NCBI GenBank assembly: GCA_016793245.1
Contig: JAEUHW010000165.1
Coordinates: 1 to 64,000 of the forward strand
Direction of reading: 5' to 3'
Length of the DNA stretch: 64,000 nt
Source of the DNA: Planctomycetota bacterium
GTDB lineage: Bacteria > Planctomycetota > UBA1135 > JADKAF01
Shown here: piece after piece, positions 47,401 to 55,937 of the stretch
Layout of the letters: every line of letters begins with the position of its first letter
How positions within the stretch are numbered: the first letter of the stretch is position 1
The notes under the pieces: generated by a model
The model's database searches: none
What the model was told of the DNA's origin: nothing
What the model saw: the letters and a program-made list of their open reading frames with translations, nothing else
Translations under genes and position numbers: made by a program

Positions 47401-47533
47401 CCGCGCTCTCTCCGTCGCAGACGAGCTCCACTCGGAGGGGCTCGTCGAATGCGGGGTCCGGGCCGCTCGTCCGCCAAGCTAGGTAGGCGAAGCCGGCTTC
47501 TGGGCCGGATGCGGCGGAACCGGTGCGGTGCAT
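44408..47533 (-). CDS. DinG/XPD-type superfamily 2 helicase
   Basis: This 1041-residue ATP-dependent DNA helicase has Walker A DAPTGTGKTLAYAA (K326), motif II as DECD in HLVFDECDHLH where DEAH is usual, and LLGLDTFWYGVDFPGE (motif V/VI region). Cysteines around YVCARVLG and EPLCCRRRSERARC are placed as in the Fe-S domain of XPD/DinG helicases. The N-terminal about 290 residues are unlike E. coli DinG and may be a degenerate DEDD-exonuclease-like region (RPVLCADARAAQAWW). The start is the ATG at 47533; codons upstream are arginine-rich. Role: R-loop or replication-conflict repair, by family. Confidence 0.87.
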   Translation of the reverse strand: MHRTGSAASGPEAGFAYLAWRTSGPDPAFDEPLRVELVCDGESAEWLSASIDEDATSAGGSEGEAAGREDLEEAEPLTPAAALRARCGSRPVLCADARAAQAWWMRAYGPEEAPPRWIALGALRALLFPSADEVPPGWSGAPRPAAPDLVSLSAAALREVLESWLATHLERPVEVRRFALSAWRRAAEAARAEEQPSADLLAALIARLGAEERRHGELESEERLPVPASLLGRAEPAFAAGLAELLEEPPRARQRSVHELLPRSAEEKSLVERVFREALPRALGSTAASDGAPLFRPGQLELAQRIAEAHAAQEFLLVDAPTGTGKTLAYAAPSLLFAVSADVRVGISTYTRTLQDQAYYRELPRAAELLASLGWAGEPRIALLKGRSNYVCARVLGSLAPEAGDPLEEHLAWAAIALFALIDPLGDFDRLPRHASLALRDERAYESALARLRSEAAAEPLCCRRRSERARCAAFVARKRAERAHVIVTNHAFVLSDPSFFAHLVFDECDHLHRQTASSASREVDARDLRREARRLAGRSGLLERLHALFPGSAQELYGDPVAEALQRARGAAAELELELDDFEERVRAFLLWRSAREGERPRGARHELLREYGASELGEPLVAAQRRLLEKFGAFSTQLATLQDELAHESGRGVTRLRARLARSLTGLGEIAADVSAWLPLGDDGPRFDPAYHYDVESGEDGGWKLVQKILLPQVYLGRHLFPRLGHAVLLSASTWLRGGFDTMKAYLGLAALEQAEAERATREPDERDKDGAAPRAVATFRAPSAFDYERAVLVVPEDAPPYASSGFGKQRYLDYVVRYLGFLGERSRGRLLGLFTNAQDLEACARRLAAFFRARGIRLYWQGMSGRSKEELAELFRGREPAVLLGLDTFWYGVDFPGETLEQVVLVKLPYGPIDRFQEAQANALGGDIHRRHVYLPHASAMFRQGFGRLLRRADDRGAVHVLDRRILEARHRFFLNELPGYDQTGGTRPLLFVGASGACVERALLQSGRLDEVRRLGLDFEFETGRGPRGAGAYEGSG

Positions 47534-47634
47534 CGGGTGGGGGATCGGCGAGCGACGCGGGATTGTAATCGCGCGCCGCCGCCGCATCCTGGTTCGTTTC
47601 GCGCGCACCCGTCCTCGAGCTCGCGCACCGCATC

Positions 47635-48984
47635 ATGGGCTTCGCCCGCAATCTTTCCTTCACCGTCGCCACCCAGCTCGCGAGCCAAGTGCTCGCGACG
47701 CTCACCGGCTTCCTGCTGGTCTACTGCATGGCGCCGGAGGTGAAGGGGGCCTACGACTGGCTGCTGCAGGCGCCGCCGCTCTTGATGTCCCTCGGGAACC
47801 TGGGCTTCGCCACGGCGATCACCTATCTCGGCGGCTCGCAGCGCTTCTCACTCGAGCGCCTGGGCGGCGTCGGTCTGGCGCTCGGAACCAGCGTCGGCGT
47901 GCTGGTCGTGGCGCTGGCGCTGCCATGGCTCATCCCGATGGGCTTGCGCCTCGATGCGTCGCTGCCGCTGCTCTGCCTCGCGCTCGCCACCGTACCGGCG
48001 CTGCTCGTGCGCTCGTACGTGAACACGACCCTGCTGGTCGCGCGCCGCGTCGCGCGCTTCAACCTGGTCGAGCTCGCGATCCCCGCGGGCTTCCTCTCGC
48101 TCTTCCTCGCCGGCTGGTTCGCCTTCGGCCTCGATCGAGCGCAAGGCGAGCGCATCGTCGTGCTCGGCGTCACCGCGCGCACGCTCGCCGTCGCGTGCTC
48201 CCTGCTCCTCGCCCTGCACGGCGCGAGCGCGCTCTATCGCCTGCGTCCGCGCTTCGATCGCGAGGTGCTTCGCGAGAGTTGGGGCACGGCGCGCTGGGCC
48301 TACGGTTGCTCCGCCGTCGGCGAGATGAATGCGCGCTTCGGGTTCGTCGTGCTGATCCCGTGGCTGGTCGCGCTCACGGCCACGGACGACGCCGCCGTTC
48401 GGCGCGAGATCGCGCTCTTCGGCATGGCGATCACCTTCGCGGACCTGGTGCGCTCCCTCTCCCTCGCCGTCGAGCCGATTCTCTTCGCCGAGGTCGCGGG
48501 CGATCAGGAGCGGGCGCGCGCCCTGACCCCGGCGGTCGCGCGCTTCCTCTGCGCCTTGGGCGGCCTCGCCTCGATCGGCATTGCCGCCACGGCGCCGCTG
48601 GTCATCTGGATCGTGCGCGCGGAGTACCTACCGGCGCTGCCGGCGCTCTGGATCCTCTTGCCGGGGACGATGGCATTGGCCGTCGCGAAGACGATCTACG
48701 CCGACCTCATGGGGCGCGGCATGGTGCGCTGGATCTTCTGGAACACCGCGGCGAGCTTCCTCGTGATGAGCGTCGCGCATATCCTCTTCGTCCCTTGGCT
48801 GGGGACGAAGGGCATGGCGATCGGCATGAGCGCGGGCTACCTGTTGCAGAGCGGCTGCGCGATCGCGCGCTACCGCCGCCTCACCGGAGTGGCGCTGCGG
48901 GACCTGCTGCTGCCTTCGCGCGCCGATCTCGAGCGCGTGCTCTCTCGCTTCCGGCGGCCGCCGCGCAACGGGGGGCCAGCTTGA
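47635..48984 (+). CDS. Polysaccharide/lipid flippase (Wzx-like, MOP superfamily)
   Basis: This 449-residue integral membrane protein has about 12 helices. It begins MGFARNLSFTVATQLASQVLATLTGFLLV, the common opening of O-antigen flippases (given here as MGFARNLSFTVATQLASQ, then VLATLTGFLLV). Charged residues in the bundle (ARWAYGCSAVGEMNARFGF, ILFAEVAGDQERA) and GTKGMAIGMSAGYLLQ near the end fit the family. It moves lipid-linked oligosaccharide across the membrane. Its stop overlaps the TTG start of the next glycosyltransferase (TTGA), and a GT4 gene follows, forming a small glycan operon. Confidence 0.88.
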   Translation: MGFARNLSFTVATQLASQVLATLTGFLLVYCMAPEVKGAYDWLLQAPPLLMSLGNLGFATAITYLGGSQRFSLERLGGVGLALGTSVGVLVVALALPWLIPMGLRLDASLPLLCLALATVPALLVRSYVNTTLLVARRVARFNLVELAIPAGFLSLFLAGWFAFGLDRAQGERIVVLGVTARTLAVACSLLLALHGASALYRLRPRFDREVLRESWGTARWAYGCSAVGEMNARFGFVVLIPWLVALTATDDAAVRREIALFGMAITFADLVRSLSLAVEPILFAEVAGDQERARALTPAVARFLCALGGLASIGIAATAPLVIWIVRAEYLPALPALWILLPGTMALAVAKTIYADLMGRGMVRWIFWNTAASFLVMSVAHILFVPWLGTKGMAIGMSAGYLLQSGCAIARYRRLTGVALRDLLLPSRADLERVLSRFRRPPRNGGPA

Positions 48985-49919
48985 CCGGCGCGACGCCGAG
49001 AGCCGGGAACGCGCGGCCCACCGTGTCGGTGATCATCCCCGCCTATCGCGCTTCGGGGTATCTCGCCGGAGCCGTGGCTTCCGCGTTGGAGCAGACCGTG
49101 CCACCGCACGAGGTGATCGTCGTCGACGACGCCTCGCCCGATGTCGAAGAGACGGCGCGCACCATCGAGCACTGGACCCGCGAGGGGCGCGTCCGGTTCC
49201 TGCGGCAGGAGCGCAATCGCGGGCCCGCGGCGGCGCGCAATCGGGCGATCGCCGCCTCCAGCGGCAGCCTGCTCGCGTTCCTCGACGCCGACGATCGCTT
49301 CGAGAAGGAGCGCTTGGAGGCGGCGATCGAGGTCTTCGCGAATCACCCCGAGACCGCGATGACCTGCTCGGACGCGTTCCTCAGCGTCGAAGACGTGGTG
49401 CAGGCGGGTCTCAAGAACGACGCGTGGCGCCCGATCGACGAGGTCTTGAGCTTCGAGCGCCTGCTGCAGCAGAACTGCATCTACACGCTGACCGTGACCC
49501 TGCGGCGTCAGGTCTTCGATGCGTTCGGCCCGTTCGACGAGAGCCCCGCGTTCATCGCGGTCGAGGACTACGAGCTCTGGCTGCGCATCGCGCGCGAGCG
49601 CGTCGTGCGCTACATCGACCGACCGCTCGCGCGCTACAACCTCTCACCGACCAGCCTCTCGGGGAATCCGCGGCGGATGTTCGAAGGGGTGTCCGCCGTG
49701 CTGGCGAAGCTGGAGCGGCTCGATCCCGAGTTCCGCTCGCGCTACGGGGCGCTCGCGGCGAAGCGGCGCTTCGATCTGCGCATGGACCTCGCGTGGACCC
49801 TCTTCGAACGCGGCGAACGCGGCGCGGCGCGGCGCGAGGCGTGGAGCGCGGTGTGCGCCCGGCCGGGCGCTTCGCGCGCGTGGAAGTTGTGGGCGAAGAC
49901 CTTGGTGGGGAAGGCGTGA
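48981..49919 (+). CDS. GT2 family glycosyltransferase
   Basis: This 312-residue protein starts at TTG in the TTGA overlap, with a GGGGGG stretch 5-10 bases upstream. A GTG near 49028 is a less likely start. The GT-A core has VSVIIPAYRASGYLAGAV, VIVVDDASPDVEE, RNRGPAAARNRAI, LLAFLDADDRFEKERL (DxD motif DADD) and IAVEDYELWLRIA. It is a typical inverting transferase of surface glycan synthesis; donor unknown. Confidence 0.9.
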   Translation: MTGATPRAGNARPTVSVIIPAYRASGYLAGAVASALEQTVPPHEVIVVDDASPDVEETARTIEHWTREGRVRFLRQERNRGPAAARNRAIAASSGSLLAFLDADDRFEKERLEAAIEVFANHPETAMTCSDAFLSVEDVVQAGLKNDAWRPIDEVLSFERLLQQNCIYTLTVTLRRQVFDAFGPFDESPAFIAVEDYELWLRIARERVVRYIDRPLARYNLSPTSLSGNPRRMFEGVSAVLAKLERLDPEFRSRYGALAAKRRFDLRMDLAWTLFERGERGAARREAWSAVCARPGASRAWKLWAKTLVGKA

Positions 49920-49926
49920 GCGCGAC

Positions 49927-51108
49927 ATGACCAGCGCCGAGCCTGATCCGGTGGCGCTCTCCGCGCGCCGGCCTCGCGTCGGGATCGACGTGCGCCAGTA
50001 CTACCGGCCGATGCCGCGCGGCATGGGGCAGTACATCCGGCGGCTGATCGAAGGCTACGCGCTCGCGTGCAACGACCTCGAGTTCGTGCTCTATCACGAA
50101 CGCGAGGCCCCCAGCGGTCGCCCGCCGCTGCCGGGTCGTTTCCGCGAGGAGCGCTTGCGGATGAAGGGCGCGCGCTTCGAGCTCTGGGAGCGGCTGCGGT
50201 TGCCGTTCGCGCTGCGCGCCCACGGCATCGATCTCTACCACGGGACGGGCAACACGCTGCCGCCGCGGCAGCCCTGCGCGACCGTGGTCACGCTGCACGA
50301 CACGCTGGTGCTCGAAGGCGAAGGCGAGGACCATCACGCGCGGTACGTGCGGCGCTCGATGCCCGCCGCGCTGCGCCGAGCGCGGCGCATCCTCACCGAT
50401 TCCTTCGCCAGCGCGCGCGACATCGAGCGCGTCCTCGGCTATCCGGCGGAGCGCATCCGCGTCGTTCCGCTCGGCGTGGACGAGGACTTCTCGCCGCGCG
50501 CCGAAGCGGGGGACGAGGACGTGCTCGCGCGCTTCGGCCTCGTCCCCGACCAGTACCTCTTCGCTCTCGGCGCCTCCGGCGAGAGGAAGAACTCCGCGGG
50601 TCTGCTCGAAGCGCTGAAGCTCCTGAAGCCCTCCGTGCCGCGCACCTTGATCGCGGGCTTCCAGCCCTCGGCGCTCGAGGAGTTCCGTTCTCGTGTCGCC
50701 GCGGCCGGGCTCGAGCGCGAGGTCGCCGTCGAGGGCTATCTCGACGACCGGGAGGTGCGCGCGCTCTACCGCCACGCCGCCGGCTACGTCTTCGCCTCGA
50801 AGCGCGAGGGCTTCGGCTTGCCGGTGGTGGAGGCGATGGCGAGCGGCACGGCCGTCCTCTGCGCCGATCGATCCTCGATGCCCGAGATCGCCGGCGGTGC
50901 GGCGCTCTACTTCGACCCCGGTGATCCCCGCTCGATCGCGGAGGTCGTGCGCCGCTTGCTCGGGAGTACCTCGCTCCGCCGCGAGCTCGCGCGCGAAGGG
51001 CTCGCTCGCGCCAAGAACTTCCGCTGGGAGCGCACCGCTCGCGAGACCTTGAGGATCTACCGCGAGGTCCTCGGCGAGCTCGGCTGCCCGGGCGTCGATC
51101 CGATCTGA
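49927..51108 (+). CDS. GT4 family glycosyltransferase
   Basis: This 393-residue GT-B enzyme starts 7 bases after the GT2 stop. Motifs: GIDVRQYYRPMPRGMGQYIRRL near the N-terminus (in parts: GIDVRQYYRPMPRG, MGQYIRRL), LYHGTGNTLPPR, VVTLHDTLVL, RIRVVPLGVDEDFSP, LFALGASGERKN and the nucleotide-sugar loop ASKREGFGLPVVEAMASG (EGFGLPVVE is diagnostic). It resembles mannosyl/rhamnosyl transferases in O-antigen-like loci. Third gene of the flippase operon. Confidence 0.92.
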   Translation: MTSAEPDPVALSARRPRVGIDVRQYYRPMPRGMGQYIRRLIEGYALACNDLEFVLYHEREAPSGRPPLPGRFREERLRMKGARFELWERLRLPFALRAHGIDLYHGTGNTLPPRQPCATVVTLHDTLVLEGEGEDHHARYVRRSMPAALRRARRILTDSFASARDIERVLGYPAERIRVVPLGVDEDFSPRAEAGDEDVLARFGLVPDQYLFALGASGERKNSAGLLEALKLLKPSVPRTLIAGFQPSALEEFRSRVAAAGLEREVAVEGYLDDREVRALYRHAAGYVFASKREGFGLPVVEAMASGTAVLCADRSSMPEIAGGAALYFDPGDPRSIAEVVRRLLGSTSLRRELAREGLARAKNFRWERTARETLRIYREVLGELGCPGVDPI

Positions 51109-51150
51109 GCGGACCCCGGAGAATGGAGCCGAGCATTCCCTCCGGCGACC

Positions 51151-51180
51151 TTGACACCCCCCCCGATCCGTCGATTTAGT
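51151..51180 (+). promoter_or_regulatory. Candidate sigma-70 promoter for leucine dehydrogenase
   Basis: A perfect TTGACA (51151-51156) is followed 18 bases later by TTTAGT (51175-51180, 4 of 6 matches to TATAAT). It lies about 100 bases upstream of the start codon at 51278. It is the only good -35/-10 pair noticed in this gap. Confidence 0.45.
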
Positions 51181-51277
51181 AGCCCGTTTTCCCCACCGCC
51201 AACCCCGCCCGCGGATGCACCGCGGGCTCCTGACCGTTCCCTCGCAGGAGCGAACGGTCGCGAGGCCTCGAGACCGC

Positions 51278-52333
51278 ATGCAGATCACCGAGATCCCGAC
51301 GCCCGGATACGAACGCGTAGCCCGCTGCCGCGACCAGGCGAGCGGGTTGCACGCCCTCATCTCCGTCCACGACACCACCCTCGGTCCGGCGCTCGGCGGC
51401 ATGCGCATGCTGCCCTACGCGAACGAAGCTGAGGCTCTGGAAGACGTGAACCGGCTCTCGCGCGGCATGACCTACAAGTCGGCCGTGGCCCGCACCGGGC
51501 TCGGCGGCGGCAAGTCGGTCGTGATCGGCGATCCGAAGAAGCTGAAGTCCGAGGCGCTCTTCCGCGCGATGGGCCGCTTCATCGAAGCGCTCGGCGGGAA
51601 GTACATCACCGCCGAGGACATGAACATCGGCATCGCCGACCTCGAGATCGTGCGCCAGGAGACCCGCTACGTGACGGGCCTCTCGCGCGAGTCCGGCTCG
51701 AGCGGCAATCCCTCGCCCTACACCGCGCGCGGCTGCCTCGTCGGCATCCAGACGGTGGCGCAGGAGCTGAACGGCAGCACGAGCCTGAAGGGCTTGCGCG
51801 TCGCGATCCAAGGGATCGGCGCCGTGGGCGGCCGTCTCGGCGAGCTGCTGCTCCAATCCGGCGCGTTCGTGAGCGTCACCGACATCGACCAGGACCGCGT
51901 CGCGGCCTTCTGCAAGAAGACGGGCGCCAAGGCGATCAGCGAGTCGGACTTCTATCGCGCCGAGGTCGACATCCTCTCGCCCTGCGCGCGCGGGAAGCTC
52001 CTGAACGACCACTCGATCCCGCTGCTGCGCTGCCGCGCCGTCGCCGGCGCCGCGAACAACCAGCTCGATCGCATCGATCACGCCGACCGCCTCTCCGAGC
52101 GGGGGATCCTCTACGCGCCCGACTACGTGATCAACGGCGGCGGGATCATCAACGTGGCTTGCGAGCTCCTGCCCGGCGGCTATGACGAGGCCGAGGCCCT
52201 GCGGCGCGTCGATGGCATCGGCGCCGCGCTGGCGGAGGTCTTCGCGCTCTCGAAGAAGCTCGGGGTCTCGACCGCGGTGGCCGCGGATCGCGTGGCCGAG
52301 CAGCGCATCGCCGAAGGCAAATTGAAGAAGTAG
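51278..52333 (+). CDS. Leucine/Glu/Phe/Val-type amino acid dehydrogenase
   Basis: This 351-residue cytosolic NAD-dependent enzyme oxidatively deaminates branched-chain amino acids. Landmarks: GPALGGMRMLPY (36-47), catalytic-type lysines K67 (MTYKSAV) and K79 (GLGGGKSVVIGDP), the Rossmann motif AIQGIGAVGGRLG and the closing APDYVINGGGIINVACE. Length and motifs match leucine dehydrogenases more closely than hexameric glutamate dehydrogenases. The ATG at 51278 gives the standard N-terminus. It stands alone between a glycan operon and a convergent repair gene. Confidence 0.9.
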   Translation: MQITEIPTPGYERVARCRDQASGLHALISVHDTTLGPALGGMRMLPYANEAEALEDVNRLSRGMTYKSAVARTGLGGGKSVVIGDPKKLKSEALFRAMGRFIEALGGKYITAEDMNIGIADLEIVRQETRYVTGLSRESGSSGNPSPYTARGCLVGIQTVAQELNGSTSLKGLRVAIQGIGAVGGRLGELLLQSGAFVSVTDIDQDRVAAFCKKTGAKAISESDFYRAEVDILSPCARGKLLNDHSIPLLRCRAVAGAANNQLDRIDHADRLSERGILYAPDYVINGGGIINVACELLPGGYDEAEALRRVDGIGAALAEVFALSKKLGVSTAVAADRVAEQRIAEGKLKK

Positions 52334-52343
52334 CCCCAGCGGC

Positions 52344-52363
52344 CCGTCGCGAGCTCGCGACGG
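52344..52363. terminator. Palindrome between convergent genes
   Basis: A 20-bp perfect palindrome (CCGTCGCGAG then CTCGCGACGG) lies 10 bases past the leucine dehydrogenase stop. It may terminate transcription from both sides; no T-run is present. Confidence 0.4.
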
Positions 52364-52378
52364 AGCACCGGCTATCGC

Positions 52379-52417
52379 GCTGGCCAGCGCTGCTCGCGAA
52401 GAGCGGTGCTGGCCAGC
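52379..52417. repeat. Hairpin with identical self-complementary ends
   Basis: GCTGGCCAGC occurs at 52379-52388 and again at 52408-52417, and pairs with itself. An inner GCTC/GAGC stem is also present. It sits 22 bases beyond the stop of the convergent repair gene and could be the second half of a bidirectional terminator. Confidence 0.45.
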
Positions 52418-52438
52418 TCCACTTCCACGCGCCGGACC

Positions 52439-52969
52439 TCAGCGCAGCCGACGTTGCCCCGCTTCGTGATCGAGCAGCCAGCGCTTCTTCGCGACCCCGC
52501 CGGCGAAGCCGGAGAGCGCGCCATCGGCGGCGATCACGCGGTGGCACGGCACGACGATCGGCAGGTGATTGCGGTGGTTCGCCATGCCCACGGCCCGCGG
52601 CGACGTGCGGCCGAGGTTCCCGGCGATCTGGCCGTAGCTCCGCGTCTCGCCGTAGGGGATGCGGCGCAGCTCCTGCCACACGCGCTGCTGGTACGGCGTG
52701 CCGTGGAACGCGAGCGCCAGATCGAAGCCGAGCCGCGCGCCCGCGAAGTACGCCTCGATCTGCGCGCGCGCGGTTCCGCCCATCACGCTGCCGCGCGCGA
52801 GCGCGAGCTTGCGCAGCGTGCGCGGCCAGCGCTCGAGGAGCGGCGGGACCAAGGTGTCGCGAGGCAGCTCCTCGTCGAGCAGCTCGACCGCATGTAGCTC
52901 GGTCGCGGTCCCGGCGATCAGCACCGAGCCGATCGGCCCTTCGAGGAGCTCCCAGCGCAGGGAGGCCAC
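52439..52969 (-). CDS. Methylated-DNA-protein-cysteine methyltransferase (Ogt/Ada-C type)
   Basis: This 176-residue repair protein removes the alkyl group from O6-alkylguanine onto its own cysteine. The active site VVPCHRVI has C142. Upstream landmarks are GTPYQQRVWQELRRIPYGET, the helix-turn-helix arginine region SPRAVGMANHRN and the closing GFAGGVAKKRWLLDHE. It starts at GTG 52969, 8 bases after the topA stop, so it lies in the topA transcript. Symbol left empty because ogt and adaB-like forms cannot be separated here. Confidence 0.92.
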   Translation of the reverse strand: MASLRWELLEGPIGSVLIAGTATELHAVELLDEELPRDTLVPPLLERWPRTLRKLALARGSVMGGTARAQIEAYFAGARLGFDLALAFHGTPYQQRVWQELRRIPYGETRSYGQIAGNLGRTSPRAVGMANHRNHLPIVVPCHRVIAADGALSGFAGGVAKKRWLLDHEAGQRRLR

Positions 52970-52977
52970 GGCCGCGC

Positions 52978-55671
52978 CTACTCCTCGGCGCGCGGCGCGC
53001 GCTTGCTCGCCTTCTTCGCCGCCTTCTTCGCGGACGCGCCGCCGGCGCTGCGCGCGGGCTTCCGCGCGGCCTTGCGCTTGCCGCCGCCGCTCGCGGCGCG
53101 CTCGCGCGCTGCGGCGAGCAGGGTCAGCACTTGCTCGAGGGGGACCTCGGTGGGATCGGCGGTGTCCTTCGGGAGCGAGGCGTTGACCTCGCCGTCGGTG
53201 ACGTAGGGACCGTAGCGCCCCGGCATGAGCTTCACCTCGGCGCCGCCGAGGGCCTCGACCGCGCCGTAGCTCTTCAGCGCCTGGGGCGTGCCGCGCGTGA
53301 AGCTGCGGCCGCGCTTCTCCTGCGCGAGCAGCTCGAGGGCGCGCGCGAGGTCGATGGTCAGCAGATGGTCGCTCGCGCTCAGGCTGCGCGTGTCGTCGCC
53401 GCGCTTGATGAAGGGACCGAAGCGGCCGTTGTGCGCGACGATGTCGCGCCCTTCCGCGTCCTGACCGAGCACGCGCGGCAGCGAGAGCAGCGCGAGCGCC
53501 GTCTCGGGCGTGATGGACTCGGGGGTCATGCCCTTCAGCAGCGATACCATCTTCGGCTTCTCGCCTTTGCCCATGGCCTTCGCGTCGCCCATCTGCACGT
53601 AGGGCCCGAAGCGACCATTCTTCAGGTAGATCGGCTGGCCCGTCTCGGGGTGCGTGGCGATCGGCTCGTCGGCCTTCGCGCGCCCCTCGAGCCACTCGGT
53701 CGCCTGCGCGAGCGTCACCTCGTCGGGGCAGGTCTGCTCGGGAACCGGCGCGGTCTCGTCCTCGCCGCGCTGTAGGTAAGGGCCGTAGCGGCCGACGCGC
53801 ACGACCACCGTGCGACCTTCTGCGTCGACGCCGATGGGAACCGTGCACACGGTGCGCGGATCGATGGCCTCGCTCTTCAGGTCGAGCAGCGGGCGCAGGC
53901 CGGGTGTGCCGTTCCCGAAGTAGAACTCGCGCAGGTACGGCTTCATCTCGAGCTCGCCGCGCGAGATCGCATCGAGCCGGTCTTCCATGCGCGCGGTGAA
54001 CTCGTAGTCGACGAGGTCGCTGAAGTGGTCGCGCAGGAGCTGCACGACGGCGAAGGCCGTGAAGGTCGGCACGAGCGCCGTGCCCTTCTTGAAGGTGTAC
54101 TCGCGGCGCTCGATCGTATCGATGATCGAGGCGTAGGTGCTCGGGCGGCCGATGCCCGACTCCTCGAGCGCCTTCACGAGCGAAGCCTCGGTGAGGCGCG
54201 GCGGCGGCGCTGTCTCGTGGCGCTCGCTGTCGAGCTGCGTCGCGCGCAGCGGTTCGCCGACCTTCACCGGCGGCAGGATCGCCTCGCGCTCTTCGTCGCC
54301 TCCGCCTTCGCTCTCGTCGAGCTCCTCCACGTACGCGCGGAGGAACCCGTGGAAGTCGATCACCTGGCCGCTGGCCTGGAAGAGCGCCACCGCGCTGCCG
54401 GCCTCGCCTTCTACCTGGAGCGTCATGCGGCGCCCCTTCGCGTCCTTCATCTGGCAGGCCAGCGTGCGCTTGAAGATCAGCTCGTAGACGCGCGCCTCGT
54501 CCGCGCCGAGCTTGGCGCGGATGTCATCGACGGAGGCGACGCGCTCGCCGGCCGGGCGAATCGCCTCGTGGGCCTCCTGCGCGTTCTTCACCTTGTTGCG
54601 GTAGTGCCGCGCTTCGCCGGGCAGGAACTCCGCGCCGAAGAGCTCGGAGACCGCCGCGCGCGTGATGCGGATCGCTTCATCGGAGAGCGCCACGGAGTCC
54701 GTGCGCATGTAGGTGATGAAGCCGTTCTCGTAGAGGCGCTGCGCGGCGCGCATCGTGCGGCGCGCGTCGAAGCGGAGCTTGCGGTTCCCTTCTTGCTGCA
54801 GCGTCGAGGTCGTGAACGGCGGGGCCGGGCTCTTCGTGAACGGCTTCTCCTCGGTGTCGCTGACGCGGAAGCGACCTTGACGCAGCGAGGTGAGCAACGC
54901 GCCGGCCTTCGCTTCGTCGACCAGCACCACATCGTCGCGGCGGAGCTTCCCCGTGTCGGGATCGAAGTCCTTGCCGCTGGCGACGCGCTTGCCGCCGAGC
55001 GCGATCAGGCGCGCCTCGAAGCTCTTTTCTCCCGCGGTGAGGAAGGTCGCGACGAGGTCCCAGAACAGCGCCTTCTTGAAGCGCATGCGCGCGAGCTCGC
55101 GCTCGACGAGCATGCGGATCGCGACGCTCTGCACGCGGCCCGCGGAGAGCTTCGGCGCGATCTTGCGCCAGAGGATCGGCGAGACCTCGTAGCCGTAGAG
55201 GCGGTCGATGATCCGGCGCGTCTCCTGCGCCTGGACCAGGTCCTCGTCGAGGTCGCGGGTCTCCTCGAGCGAGCGCAGGATCGCGGCCTTGGTGATCTCG
55301 TGGAACACCATCCGGCGCACCGGCACCTTCGGCTGCAGCAGCTCGAGCAGGTGCCAGGAGATGGCTTCGCCCTCGCGGTCCTCGTCGGTCGCGAGCAGGA
55401 TGCGATCGACCTGCTTCGCCAGGCTCTTCAGCTCGGCGATCTTCTTCTTCTTCTCCGGGGCGACGACGTAGAGCGGCTCGAAGTCCTGCTCCACGTTCAC
55501 CCCGAGCCGGGCCCAGGCCTCCTTCTTCAGCGCCGGTGGGATCTCGGCGGCGCTGGCGGGGAGGTCGCGGACGTGGCCGACGCTCGACTCGACGACATAG
55601 TCCTTGCCGAGGAAGCGCTCGAGGGTCTTGGCCTTGGTCGGCGACTCGACGATGACCAGGCTCTTCGCCAT
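52978..55671 (-). CDS. topA: DNA topoisomerase I
   Basis: This 897-residue type IA topoisomerase relaxes negative supercoils. The Toprim domain starts at residue 4 (SLVIVESPTKAKTLERFLG) with the acidic ATDEDREGEAISWH. Catalytic Y321 lies in GFITYMRTDSVAL. LSAGRVQSVAIRML is the family core motif. Zinc fingers are absent. Instead there are four C-terminal repeats of the form GRYGPYLQRGE, GRFGPYVQMGD, GRFGPFIKRGD and GRYGPYVTDGE, then a Lys/Ala-rich tail (KKAAKKASKRAPRAEE). This C-terminal type is common outside Enterobacteria. The DNA-repair gene follows after 8 bases. Confidence 0.96.
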   Translation of the reverse strand: MAKSLVIVESPTKAKTLERFLGKDYVVESSVGHVRDLPASAAEIPPALKKEAWARLGVNVEQDFEPLYVVAPEKKKKIAELKSLAKQVDRILLATDEDREGEAISWHLLELLQPKVPVRRMVFHEITKAAILRSLEETRDLDEDLVQAQETRRIIDRLYGYEVSPILWRKIAPKLSAGRVQSVAIRMLVERELARMRFKKALFWDLVATFLTAGEKSFEARLIALGGKRVASGKDFDPDTGKLRRDDVVLVDEAKAGALLTSLRQGRFRVSDTEEKPFTKSPAPPFTTSTLQQEGNRKLRFDARRTMRAAQRLYENGFITYMRTDSVALSDEAIRITRAAVSELFGAEFLPGEARHYRNKVKNAQEAHEAIRPAGERVASVDDIRAKLGADEARVYELIFKRTLACQMKDAKGRRMTLQVEGEAGSAVALFQASGQVIDFHGFLRAYVEELDESEGGGDEEREAILPPVKVGEPLRATQLDSERHETAPPPRLTEASLVKALEESGIGRPSTYASIIDTIERREYTFKKGTALVPTFTAFAVVQLLRDHFSDLVDYEFTARMEDRLDAISRGELEMKPYLREFYFGNGTPGLRPLLDLKSEAIDPRTVCTVPIGVDAEGRTVVVRVGRYGPYLQRGEDETAPVPEQTCPDEVTLAQATEWLEGRAKADEPIATHPETGQPIYLKNGRFGPYVQMGDAKAMGKGEKPKMVSLLKGMTPESITPETALALLSLPRVLGQDAEGRDIVAHNGRFGPFIKRGDDTRSLSASDHLLTIDLARALELLAQEKRGRSFTRGTPQALKSYGAVEALGGAEVKLMPGRYGPYVTDGEVNASLPKDTADPTEVPLEQVLTLLAAARERAASGGGKRKAARKPARSAGGASAKKAAKKASKRAPRAEE

Positions 55672-55937
55672 GGGTCTCGACCTGGGTGCTGAGGTAGGGA
55701 GGTGCAGCCGCCGCGCGGGAGTGCGGCAGGTTCTGAGGCAAGCAAAGGGCGACCTCCCTATACAACCGCCCCCGAATTGTCCAGACCGCCCGGAACTCCT
55801 CGCGTGCGCGCACGCGCGAAGGGGCCCGGGCCCTCCCCGGGCCGCCTCGGCGGGTCCTTTGGATGCGTCGCCGAAGCTGCTAGGCTCCGCCGCCGCGAGC
55901 CCTGGAGCGGCATCGCACGACCCCCACGGATAGGCCG

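Noticed and set aside
55757..55783. TGGACA and TATAGG as a topA promoter on the minus strand.
   Set aside because: The spacer is only 15 bases, too short for a confident sigma-70 promoter.
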